Positions 44,190-52,140 of a DNA stretch of 64,000 nucleotides are shown in pieces (within the stretch, counting starts at the first letter, position 1; each line of letters starts with the position of its first letter). Below the pieces are notes generated by a model. The model made no database searches, was not told the DNA's origin, and saw only the letters and a program-made list of their open reading frames with translations. Origin of the DNA: UBA5078 sp051252515 (GTDB lineage: Bacteria; Pseudomonadota; Gammaproteobacteria; Pseudomonadales; Pseudohongiellaceae); assembly GCA_051252515.1 (NCBI GenBank), contig JBPOFS010000004.1:62001-126000 (forward strand). The letters run 5' to 3'. A program made the translations under genes and the position numbers.

Positions 44190-44726
44190 CTAGATACCTA
44201 ACGCGCGCTGTCTTGCAACTTGGTACTCTTCATCGCTAATCAAGCCCTGATCATGCAAATCATCAAGCTCTCGTAATCTATCAGCTAAGCTTGTTGACGA
44301 ACTTTCCAGTCCTTCTGTTGCAGCATCTGCTTCTCTTGCTGCATCTAATATCTGGTCAGGTGACCGCCTAATTATTCCACAGCTCTTTTGAGTCGAGGTT
44401 TGACGCAATGCCTCAAATTCACCTTTAAGACGCGCATACTCAGCCGCATCAGCGCCATCACCGCCTTCTAACGCAAAAAGAGTGGGCCAAAAAAGCACTA
44501 GGCCAACGCCCATTTGCCAGTTGTCTGCATTACGTTTATCTTTCAAATTCTGATACAACGTGCCGGTTCTTTGCCCGACATAGTCCATCTCCATACCAAT
44601 CTGCGCGCAATCATAATCAGCGTACTTCAAAGGAGAAACATATGACGCATCTATATTATCTGGATTTGATGCACATCCAGCCAACGTTGATAGCAACGCA
44701 AACGATGCCAATGATTTTTTCAACAT
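44190..44726 (-). CDS. Lipoprotein with C-terminal SHOCT-like motif
   Basis: A 178-residue lipoprotein with lipobox LAGC at about residues 15-18. The middle has a short hydrophobic segment (WQMGVGLVLFWPTLFAL) flanked by charged helices, and the C-terminus ends with ELDDLHDQGLISDEEYQVARQ, the SHOCT (short C-terminal) motif. Function is unknown. It is the second of two lipoprotein genes on this strand. Confidence 0.68.
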   Translation of the reverse strand: MLKKSLASFALLSTLAGCASNPDNIDASYVSPLKYADYDCAQIGMEMDYVGQRTGTLYQNLKDKRNADNWQMGVGLVLFWPTLFALEGGDGADAAEYARLKGEFEALRQTSTQKSCGIIRRSPDQILDAAREADAATEGLESSSTSLADRLRELDDLHDQGLISDEEYQVARQRALGI

Positions 44727-44778
44727 ACCTTACTCCATTAAATTAAAGCTAATCCGATTTGTAGATACTTTCTAACGT

Positions 44779-45423
44779 TCAACTTTCGTCACCTGAGTTA
44801 CTCAAAAAGTAATAGACATCCGTAGCCGCACGATTAACGACCTCTGTAATAGCCTCGTGCGCAGCACGATTAATGCGCTCCGCCGGAGCACCACTTAAGA
44901 CGTATGTATCACCGTCAACGATTCCAGACTCATAAGTATTGCGAAAGAGCGCGACTCCCTCGTTGTCCATTAGCAATAGATCAATTGAAACGGACGCTTG
45001 CGGCGTGATGGCCAAACCAACATTTTGTAACTGATTGTAGGCATAGTTAAACTGGTTGGTTCTCAGATTCACTACAACTCTAAAGTCTGCGGCATTCGAC
45101 ATGGAGTTAGAGTGCTCAGTACCTTCTGAGAAAATCCTATTGAATACTCGCTTAGATATCTCACGGGTAATTTCTCCAAGTGAAATCTCTAAAGTGGTTG
45201 CTGCACCAGTGAGGCTTGTGGGGTTGCCGCTAAAAACATATTGGTCGTCATCTACTGACGCATAGATAAGCGCTTTGCCTTCGAGAAATTGAGGCACGGC
45301 CCCGATTAAAGGCCCTTCGTAGCTCTGGTTATAATTTACTGTAGAGGTACAACCAACTGCAAAAAGCATGCTGGCCATAATTAGGAGTCTTGCTAATTTT
45401 TTGTTTTCCACTTCCCTGCCCAT
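44779..45423 (-). CDS. Putative lipoprotein, unknown function
   Basis: A 214-residue protein with a signal ending in FAVGC, an acceptable lipobox. The mature domain alternates beta strands and helices (FRVVVNLRTNQFNYAYNQ, ASVSIDLLLMDNEGVALFRNTY) and ends with a conserved-looking helix RINRAAHEAITEVV. The pattern is reminiscent of periplasmic LPS- or curli-assembly-type lipoproteins, but no family can be named. It lies 52 nt upstream of the SHOCT lipoprotein gene. Confidence 0.55.
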   Translation of the reverse strand: MGREVENKKLARLLIMASMLFAVGCTSTVNYNQSYEGPLIGAVPQFLEGKALIYASVDDDQYVFSGNPTSLTGAATTLEISLGEITREISKRVFNRIFSEGTEHSNSMSNAADFRVVVNLRTNQFNYAYNQLQNVGLAITPQASVSIDLLLMDNEGVALFRNTYESGIVDGDTYVLSGAPAERINRAAHEAITEVVNRAATDVYYFLSNSGDES

Positions 45424-45733
45424 TTTTGTTGTTAACTTCCATGTATTCTTATAACCCTTCGTAAATAGATGGAATTTATAAAAAAAGGCACTTAAGCCAT
45501 TTGACCAAAAACCCCACCCAAAGAGTGGGGCGAATCTTCCACGAAATACCCACCCACGTCAATAGCGGGAAGGTGTGTTAAAGTTTCTTTAGGATCAATA
45601 ACGCTTAAAGTAGGATTTGGAGTCCATGCATAGCTTTACAATCTATCTTGAGCCAAATGCTAAACCCATCTAACTAGATTCAACCTCTTTAGTTAGAGGT
45701 CACATCAAAGACTAACAATATGAGTTTAAAGAA
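45424..45733. other. Intergenic stretch with an orphan minus-strand terminator
   Basis: No gene is supported here. Its main feature is the hairpin described at 45507-45530. A weak hairpin ACCTCT-TTAGTT-AGAGGT lies at about 45686-45703. The rest contains divergent promoter DNA for the lipoprotein genes and the small membrane-protein gene. Confidence 0.45.
45507..45530 (-). terminator. Rho-independent terminator on the minus strand, no obvious parent gene
   Basis: On the minus strand CCCCAC-TCTTTGG-GTGGGG is followed directly by TTTTTGG, a canonical intrinsic terminator. The genes immediately upstream in that direction are all on the plus strand, so it may end an undetected short transcript between 45531 and 45733 or protect the lipoprotein operon from read-through. 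Confidence 0.6.
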
Positions 45734-46141
45734 ATGAAGTTAAGATACGGCACGGCAGGCATAGCTCTCGGCACCCTTTGTATAGGTTTTTTATTGGCGA
45801 CTGAAGCATTTGGACTAAGATCCAATATGACATCAGGGTCAACGATGATATACGCAGACGGGACTATGAACACTGTGCGCCCGCTTTTCCCCTTGCTTGT
45901 ACAAAGCGCCTTCTTTATTTGTTTCCTTTCCTTATTGTTCGGCATAGTCAGTTTGGTTCGGGGTGAATCGAAATTCGTATCTTTCGGAGCAATAGCGTTT
46001 GGCGTTGCACCTATTTGCTATTATTTCACAGGCCTTGTGATTACATTTTTCATGTACTTTGGACTGATTCTGCCAATAGTTGGGCTTGGGATGTATAAAG
46101 TCTTAGCCCGAGTTAGTAAGCCCGTGCATTCAGTGATCTAA
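45734..46141 (+). CDS. Small polytopic membrane protein, unknown
   Basis: A 135-residue protein with three hydrophobic segments: residues 5-25, about 55-75 and a long double segment at 85-125. Short loops contain YADGTMNTVRP and VRGES. No family was recognised. It is 35 nt upstream of the acetyltransferase gene in the same direction. Confidence 0.5.
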   Translation: MKLRYGTAGIALGTLCIGFLLATEAFGLRSNMTSGSTMIYADGTMNTVRPLFPLLVQSAFFICFLSLLFGIVSLVRGESKFVSFGAIAFGVAPICYYFTGLVITFFMYFGLILPIVGLGMYKVLARVSKPVHSVI

Positions 46142-46176
46142 CACATTGGTATCGCTTCCAACAGTTTGGAGTTCAG

Positions 46177-46632
46177 ATGCTTTTCAAATTTGAAACCATT
46201 GACATCAAAACGCATTCAGAAATTTGTTTTGAATTTCGCAAAGACTCCTACTTTCTAAGTTTCGAAACCTATGCCGGTTTCGAAGCGGAGATGCGTAACT
46301 ACAATTATCGAATGCAGCATCGAATAAGGCTACTACCTCAAGGTAACTGCCACCTTTGGCTCGATGACCAAATTATCGGACAAACTGAAATGAAACTAAT
46401 TGAGGACACCGACGTTGGTTATGTCAGTTTTTTATACCTTACCCCCGAATATAGAAGCCAAGGCTTGGGAAAATTGCTTCATCAGCATGCGGTAGAGGTT
46501 TTTTCAGGATTGGGAAAAAGCACTTTGCAACTAAGCGTCAGCAGATCCAATAAACATGCTCTTTCCTTTTACGAAAACATGGATGGGTCAATTCGGGCCC
46601 ACGCGCTGGTAAAGAACATATGTTTTCAATGA
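46177..46632 (+). CDS. GNAT family N-acetyltransferase
   Basis: A 151-residue protein with a GNAT fold. The acetyl-CoA-binding motif A is YLTPEYRSQGLGKLLHQHA (the R-x-x-G-x-G/A signature as RSQGLG), preceded by strand YVSFLYL. The later segment LSVSRSNKHALSFYENM is typical of motif B. A GGAG lies about 5 nt before the ATG. The acceptor substrate is unknown. Confidence 0.85.
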   Translation: MLFKFETIDIKTHSEICFEFRKDSYFLSFETYAGFEAEMRNYNYRMQHRIRLLPQGNCHLWLDDQIIGQTEMKLIEDTDVGYVSFLYLTPEYRSQGLGKLLHQHAVEVFSGLGKSTLQLSVSRSNKHALSFYENMDGSIRAHALVKNICFQ

Positions 46633-46759
46633 CATATTCTCTCTAAATTACAAAACACGCATCTATCTAACAAATCAGATAATAATGCATCAAGTGAACT
46701 GACACATTGACTTCTAGAGGACTGAACAAGCCCTCTGCATTGTTCAAAGACAATGGTCA

Positions 46760-46799
46760 TGCGATTACCAAACCCAAGGTTCTTAGCTAGGTAATCGCA
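46760..46799. repeat. 10-bp perfect inverted repeat downstream of the collagen-like genes
   Basis: TGCGATTACC (46760-46769) and GGTAATCGCA (46790-46799) surround a 20-nt loop that can form a small AACC/GGTT stem. It lies 14 nt after the stop of the minus-strand collagen-like gene and may stabilise or end that transcript, but it lacks a T-run. Confidence 0.45.
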
Positions 46800-46812
46800 A
46801 TTCAAAGGACAC

Positions 46813-47973
46813 TCAAAGTAGGAGCTGGCCGCATATCGCGATCACCTGGTAAGTGACCGCACTATTCTCATAATTGTGGAAGCGTCCATACCAGTTATCG
46901 CCGGCAGCTCCAGGGTAGCTTTCGCGTACCTCGGTCTCCAACGTGTTCGATCCAGCTACATAGACACCACCGCCCAGAATAGATCCACTTCCAGGACAGT
47001 CTAGACGAAGATGACAATCGCTTCTTGCAGGACAACTTGCCTCATGGCTTGCTCTCTCCCAGAACACGATACCTGGGGCACCTTTAGTGCCTTGCGCCCC
47101 TTTGTCGCCTTTTTGCCCAGTGTAGCCCCTTGGCCCCGTTGCTCCAGTAGCGCCAGTAGCGCCAGTTGCTCCTGGGGCACCTGTTTCCCCGGGCGCGCCA
47201 GTAGCCCCGTGGAGTCCCCTTGGACCAGTTGGTCCTTGTTGACCAGGCAAACCAGTTAAGCCTATTGGCCCCGTCAACCCCACTGGGCCAACAGCGCCAT
47301 CGAAACCTGTATGGCCACGCTCCCCAACTGGTCCAGTGAGCCCTTCTGGCCCCCTCCATCCGCGTGGGCCAATCTCCCCAGGCACACCTTGCGGACCAGT
47401 CTCACCAATAGCGCCAGTCGCACCTACAGGCCCTTGCGTACCCTGAGGGCCCGCGATACCTTGCAAACCCTGTTCGCCTTGCAATCCTTGCGGCCCCGTT
47501 AAGCCTATTTCACCCTGCGGCCCCTGAGGTCCCTCGAGCCCTTGCTCACCAACTAGACCCTGCTCACCTTGAACGCCATAAGACACAACGAAACTTGCAA
47601 TCGCTTTACTATTGTCGCTTTTACTACTTTTATCGCTCTTACTACTTTTGTCGCTTTTACCGCTTTTGTTATTGGTTTGTCCGACCTCCAATAACGAAAC
47701 CGCATAACTACCAGGCTCCAAGGTATAATCGAGGGCAACAATCACTAAATCCCGAAGGGCATCTCCGCTACCAATTTGTTGGCATGCCGATTCACTCACA
47801 AGAGTGGGACCCGTCGCTCCAATCCCTACCGCTAGGTCTTTTTTCGAATCACATAAATTTTGACCGACTAAAATAAAGTCATTCTCCGTGAAAAATGCTT
47901 CTTCGATGAGTTCAGTTTTAGCCTGAGCCGCAAGAGAAAACACAGCGCCAAGCATCAGTAAAAGTATTCTCAT
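46813..47973 (-). CDS. Secreted collagen-like (Gly-X-Y) repeat protein B
   Basis: A 386-residue protein with a signal peptide (ends AAQAK), an IPT/TIG-like N-terminal domain (FILVGQNLC to EPGSYAVSLLEVG) and a Lys/Ser/Asp-rich spacer (KSGKSDKSSKSD, encoded by a tandem DNA repeat). About 165 residues of uninterrupted Gly-X-Y triplets follow, rich in GPQGLQGEQG and GATGATGATG. A C-terminal globular domain of about 80 residues has SCPARSDCHLRLDC and GGVYVAGS, ESYPGAAGDNWYGR. Such proteins form triple helices on cell or exosporium surfaces. It lies 10 nt after its paralogue, so it is co-transcribed with it. Confidence 0.85.
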   Translation of the reverse strand: MRILLLMLGAVFSLAAQAKTELIEEAFFTENDFILVGQNLCDSKKDLAVGIGATGPTLVSESACQQIGSGDALRDLVIVALDYTLEPGSYAVSLLEVGQTNNKSGKSDKSSKSDKSSKSDNSKAIASFVVSYGVQGEQGLVGEQGLEGPQGPQGEIGLTGPQGLQGEQGLQGIAGPQGTQGPVGATGAIGETGPQGVPGEIGPRGWRGPEGLTGPVGERGHTGFDGAVGPVGLTGPIGLTGLPGQQGPTGPRGLHGATGAPGETGAPGATGATGATGATGPRGYTGQKGDKGAQGTKGAPGIVFWERASHEASCPARSDCHLRLDCPGSGSILGGGVYVAGSNTLETEVRESYPGAAGDNWYGRFHNYENSAVTYQVIAICGQLLL

Positions 47974-47983
47974 TAGGGTATCC

Positions 47984-49111
47984 TCATTTTTGGCCTAACA
48001 CATGGACGTCCATGCAGACGATAGGAACAACGAAGCGGATCGAGTTAGCGTAGGTGTGACTAATTCTTGCGTACCAATTGTCACCGCTCGCTCCAGGATA
48101 GCTTTCTGCAATGTCTATGCTGTCAGCGTTTGTGTAAACACCTCCACTGATAATTTTTTGCCCTGAAGAATCACAATAGCTGCGAATAGTGCAGTACTGG
48201 CGTGGTCCCAAAAAATTAACTCCTGAACATTCGAATTCAGATTGTTGCCGAGACCAGTTAGCGAAACCTGTTTGCCCCGTAACACCTTTGGCGCCTGTAG
48301 CACCCTGGGCACCGGTTGGCCCGCGAACTCCTGGCGCCCCTACAGCACCTTCCGTCCCGGCTAAACCAGCAGCACCTTGCGGCCCTTTCTCCCCCGTTTG
48401 CCCGGCAGGCCCTGATTGCCCAGCAACCCCAATCGGACCTTGCGCACCTTGTGCACCTTGCGGACCTTGCGGGCCTTGCGGGCCAACTGCGCCTACATCT
48501 CCGATATAACCTCTCGGCCCTTTCGCTCCATCCACCCCAACTTCGCCGGGCTCACCTTCCGCCCCAGGCTCACCTTGCGGCCCAATATTGCCGACTAGCC
48601 CTTGCTCCCCTTGTAAGCCTTCTATGCCAGGCTTACCTTGTGGGCCAATTGCCCCGATAAGGCCACGTTCACCCACAGGACCTTGAAGCCCCATTTCTCC
48701 GGCAGGGCCTTGCTCACCGACTTGCCCCACAGGGCCTTGCTCCCCCATCACACCCTCAGCACCAACGGCGCCCAGTGTGACGAAGAAAGTCGATTCGTCT
48801 TTCTCCTTGCTGCCTTCTTCGCGCACTTGCACGCTATAACTTCCGGCACTCATATCTAGGCCAGTGGTCGTCACGATCATCATCTGTAAATCATTCTCGA
48901 CATCCTCACACACACTGGAATTGGGATAGATATCGGCAGCGCCAAAGCGAATAACCGGGTGCGTAACACACAGGTCCTCCCCCACAAGAATTAGATCACT
49001 GCCAGAAATATAGGCCTCTACGAGCGAACTTTCTTTGGCAGCAACAGCACCCTGAGTGCCAATAAAGGCAGTCAGTAATGCTGTCGAGGCAATACAAGTA
49101 CGGAGTGACAT
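47984..49111 (-). CDS. Secreted collagen-like (Gly-X-Y) repeat protein A
   Basis: A 375-residue paralogue of the next gene with the same order: signal peptide, IPT/TIG-like domain (LILVGEDLCVTHPVIRFG to SAGSYSVQV), about 170 residues of Gly-X-Y repeats (GPQGPQGPQGAQGAQG and similar), and a C-terminal domain with CSGVNFLG, GGVYTNAD and ESYPGASGDNWYAR. The Lys/Ser spacer of the paralogue is absent. The ATG at 49111 follows a GAGGG at 9 nt and sets the signal peptide at the terminus. It follows the NarL-type regulator by 124 nt on the same strand, so it may be its target. Confidence 0.86.
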   Translation of the reverse strand: MSLRTCIASTALLTAFIGTQGAVAAKESSLVEAYISGSDLILVGEDLCVTHPVIRFGAADIYPNSSVCEDVENDLQMMIVTTTGLDMSAGSYSVQVREEGSKEKDESTFFVTLGAVGAEGVMGEQGPVGQVGEQGPAGEMGLQGPVGERGLIGAIGPQGKPGIEGLQGEQGLVGNIGPQGEPGAEGEPGEVGVDGAKGPRGYIGDVGAVGPQGPQGPQGAQGAQGPIGVAGQSGPAGQTGEKGPQGAAGLAGTEGAVGAPGVRGPTGAQGATGAKGVTGQTGFANWSRQQSEFECSGVNFLGPRQYCTIRSYCDSSGQKIISGGVYTNADSIDIAESYPGASGDNWYARISHTYANSIRFVVPIVCMDVHVLGQK

Positions 49112-49235
49112 TTTAAGACCCTCTTTTAACAGTGAATTCTGTTTTGAGAGTAACGCCAAGGCGATAGGAAGCGCGTCAGGTAAACACCTGATATTGCCTA
49201 TTCAGTTAAGGAAACGAGGGGAAGGAGCTAATAAT

Positions 49236-49871
49236 TCATTGTCTTTCGAGCAAACCGACTTCGCGGGCAAACTGCATTAGTTCCGCCACGCTGTGCAAAT
49301 CAAGTTTATTCATCAAGCGGCTGCGATGGGTATCGATGGTTTTGAACGACACATTGAGCATAGTCGAAATCGCACGGGTAGAATGCCCTTGAATGATAAG
49401 CGTCAACACTTCGCGCTCACGCGCTGTTAGTAGATCGAGCACATTGTCTGTCTCGACTAAATCGGCAAACGCAGGGCTAACATAGAAACAGTTTTTTTGG
49501 ACGGCCTCCAAGGCCTTGACCAACTCGTCACCACTGCCTTGCTTGGCGACAACAGCAACAGCGCCAAGTGACTTTGCTTCGTGAAGAATCGCACTGCCAC
49601 TACTTCCGGTGAGTAATATTACCTGGGGTGGTTTATCCATGGCACTGAGCGCTTTGAGAAAATCCAAGCCGGTACCATCTTGCATAGATTGATCCAGAAT
49701 CACGAGATCTACGCTGGTTGATTCAAGTGCTTGCAGAAGGCGATTACCTGATTCCACCTCGATAAGCACCTCCATATCCGGCATGCTTCTGAGCAATAGT
49801 TTAAGGCCCATACGGTAGATTTCATGATCATCGGCAATGGCTATGCGCATGTTTTTATTTTGATCCTTCAT
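49236..49871 (-). CDS. NarL/FixJ-family response regulator (LuxR HTH)
   Basis: A 211-residue regulator. The receiver domain has ADD at 13-15, phospho-acceptor D60 in LVILDQSMQDG, Thr in LLTGSSG and Lys in VVAKQGS. The LuxR-type HTH at about 145-205 has LLTAREREVLTLIIQGHS and VSFKTIDTHRSRLMNKL. Its ATG overlaps the kinase stop by 4 nt. Likely targets are the adjacent collagen-like genes and/or the divergent polysaccharide operon, by position only. Confidence 0.9.
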   Translation of the reverse strand: MKDQNKNMRIAIADDHEIYRMGLKLLLRSMPDMEVLIEVESGNRLLQALESTSVDLVILDQSMQDGTGLDFLKALSAMDKPPQVILLTGSSGSAILHEAKSLGAVAVVAKQGSGDELVKALEAVQKNCFYVSPAFADLVETDNVLDLLTAREREVLTLIIQGHSTRAISTMLNVSFKTIDTHRSRLMNKLDLHSVAELMQFAREVGLLERQ

Positions 49872-51781
49872 ATCGAGACTGCAATGCTACAACAAGTGCC
49901 TCTGCCAGATTCAGTTTTTATTGAATTAGCCCAAGCATTTTCCTTACACAGCGCTGAAACGATGCCCATGCCCAGACCCGTGCCCGATGTCATAGCGTTT
50001 GCTTGATCTAGTCCACCGCCGTTGTCGATGATCAACACCTCTACCCAACTACCGCGTCGCCTAAGCCCTAGCAACACCTTAGTCGCATGAGAATGGCGCA
50101 GCGCATTAGACAGACAATTACTCACCACTCGCTTTAGTGGCAAAACCGCAGCATTTATTGGGATTGAGCTGCGCACGTGAATCAGTTCGATGTCGGCCTC
50201 ATTAGCCAATGCCGTAAACTCTTCACACAATTGCTGCGTGAGCTGACCAAAAGTGCTGATAGTCGGCTTTACAGAATCAGTCTCTCTCTCACTAATAGTG
50301 CTAAGCAGTACCTCCATGTGATCGAGAGTTCGGTTAAACATTTCTACGCTAGCGTTATCCTCTTGCTGACGCGCTTGTGCCAACAGCGCCAAACGTAATG
50401 AGTGAATGGGTTGGCGAATATCGTGACTAGTGCGCGCAACCTCTAATGCCTTATTGGCTAACTCGCGCTCTGCCTGCGCTCGACTTTCCTCTAGCTTGAC
50501 TCTATCCAGAGCCTCAACAAGACGTTTCTCCGTCACAACAATCAGTTCCTTCTGTGAACTTCTTACCTTATCGGAGAGAAACTTAAGCAATGCCGAAAGA
50601 CCATATGAGATCAGAGTTGCTTCGATCAGTATGCTCAGTTTAAGCACTTCGATCGCTGGAATGGGCAAGCGCATATAGCCAAGATTAAAAAGACCGTATA
50701 ACGCGGCGCCGCCAGCCATAAAGAACCAGCCAAGCACAAAGTACAATGCGGGTTTGTGCCCACGACTAAGAACGCGAATACCCGCCGCCACAATGACAAC
50801 ACCCCCTGCCGCCAAGATGACAAGCCCTAGCTGATTAGACACTCGCGCTTCCAACCAGGGAGTCAATAGTAACAACACAGCAGAGACACAGGCGGTTCCC
50901 AACAGCACCTTGTAAAACAGCGGTGCGCGCTTGCGCAGCTCTAAAAAGGATAATGCAAACAAAGCGGCAAACATATTGGTGCTATGCCCTAACACTTGCG
51001 TGGCGTGGGCATTCCACAGCGGACTGTTAGGCCACAGATATTGAAAGGCAAAGCCTTCATTGTGTAACACGAACAGCAAGATGGAGGTTTCCATCAGAGC
51101 ATACAATAGTTGTTCCCAACGCTTAACAGTCACAAAATGAAAGAGGTTGATTAAGATAAGGCTGATTAAAACGCCGGAGAAAAACGCCGCAAAGGCACGT
51201 GCGTTTCCATACTTTCTACCGACCAGCTCGCCAGTGCTAAGCTCCAACGGCAAAGCAAGCGCGCCGCCTGCGCCCACACCCAGCAGTAACTGTTTGGCCT
51301 CACCGGGCTGCCACACAAGAGGCACGACGATCTTTGGCTGCAGCAATCCCCGAGCGGAAAACACCGAATTCTCGTCATTGCTAATAATCGCCTTTGGCAA
51401 AGCACCATGACTAATTTCATAGATCTCAAGCGGGCGCATATATTTAACATTGGTATCTAACATCAACGATTGGGTTTGCGGGCTATCATTGCGGGTGTTG
51501 ATCAAAAGCCACACTTGCTCGGAGGTATACCCAAAGAATATCTCTTCTTGGGGTAGCGCCTGAAAGCGTGCAAAACCATTCAGGCTAGCCTGCTCCACCG
51601 TACTGTTATTGCTCTCAAACCAATAGGTGGTAAACGGTGCAAGCTTCGTCGCTTCGTTCACGTCTGCGACATTGAGAGTACTGGTTGATTGGGCAAATAC
51701 AGCCGTACTCACCCCTAGGCTCAGCGCTAGACAAAGCCAAAGTTTAATCGCCACACGACATATTTTTTTGTGTAAGAGCAT
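49868..51781 (-). CDS. 7TMR-DISM sensor histidine kinase
   Basis: A 637-residue hybrid membrane kinase. A signal peptide (ends VFAQ) precedes an extracytoplasmic 7TMR-DISMED2-type beta domain (about 35-190), which in homologues may bind carbohydrates or other small ligands. Seven transmembrane helices follow (about 195-400), then a coiled coil (400-450), the phospho-acceptor H453 in SHDIRQPIHSLR, and an ATPase domain with VSNCLSNALRHS, DNGGG and GTGLGMGI. The ATG at 51781 places the signal at the terminus. Carbohydrate sensing would fit a polysaccharide locus but is an inference. Confidence 0.86.
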   Translation of the reverse strand: MLLHKKICRVAIKLWLCLALSLGVSTAVFAQSTSTLNVADVNEATKLAPFTTYWFESNNSTVEQASLNGFARFQALPQEEIFFGYTSEQVWLLINTRNDSPQTQSLMLDTNVKYMRPLEIYEISHGALPKAIISNDENSVFSARGLLQPKIVVPLVWQPGEAKQLLLGVGAGGALALPLELSTGELVGRKYGNARAFAAFFSGVLISLILINLFHFVTVKRWEQLLYALMETSILLFVLHNEGFAFQYLWPNSPLWNAHATQVLGHSTNMFAALFALSFLELRKRAPLFYKVLLGTACVSAVLLLLTPWLEARVSNQLGLVILAAGGVVIVAAGIRVLSRGHKPALYFVLGWFFMAGGAALYGLFNLGYMRLPIPAIEVLKLSILIEATLISYGLSALLKFLSDKVRSSQKELIVVTEKRLVEALDRVKLEESRAQAERELANKALEVARTSHDIRQPIHSLRLALLAQARQQEDNASVEMFNRTLDHMEVLLSTISERETDSVKPTISTFGQLTQQLCEEFTALANEADIELIHVRSSIPINAAVLPLKRVVSNCLSNALRHSHATKVLLGLRRRGSWVEVLIIDNGGGLDQANAMTSGTGLGMGIVSALCKENAWANSIKTESGRGTCCSIAVSI

Positions 51782-52140
51782 AGAGCCTGGATCGTTTGTT
51801 ATTGTTTTAATTAGAAAATGGAACTGGTTTAGTAGCAGTAAACTTACATGATTATCAGCACGATGGGGACAACTATATGAGGAATGTAGAACCCCCAAGC
51901 AGCGCCTAGGGCGCCCAGTTTTCGACATAGTTTGTCAATTAACTACGAAATACACTTAATTATGTGGCACTCGTCCAGTTTTGATACTCCCACGCTTGGA
52001 TTTTGCTAGTTCAAGCGTTAACTTATCACTATCGTCTCTACGCACGAATGCTGCCTTTCTATGGCATAGACTAATAATCAGGAGCACTCTCCATTTTTCT
52101 CAACAATGCAGCCCTAATCGAGTTTTTTTCCACTCGCCAA
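51782..52140. promoter_or_regulatory. Divergent promoter region between the kinase and the exopolysaccharide operon
   Basis: This 359-bp gap has no supported gene. A plus-strand candidate promoter has TTGTCA (51932-51937) and CTTAAT (51955-51960) 17 bp apart, upstream of the polysaccharide operon. The complement of the same -35 region contains TTGACA for the kinase direction, but no good -10 follows it. The long gap leaves room for regulator binding; no repeated operator was recognised. Confidence 0.35.

Noticed and set aside
46141..46190. CTAACAC ... GTTCAGAT resembling attC ends before the GNAT gene
   Set aside because: The two sides do not pair beyond a few bases and the right end does not fit GTTRRRY.
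47011..48859. Several plus-strand open frames opposite the collagen-like genes, Pro/Ala-rich
   Set aside because: They are complements of the Gly-X-Y repeats, which rarely contain stop codons on the other strand; no start signals or similarity.
46813..49111. Dense short repeats that could suggest a CRISPR array
   Set aside because: The period is 9 nt and follows Gly-X-Y codons; no constant repeat with unique spacers is present anywhere in the window.
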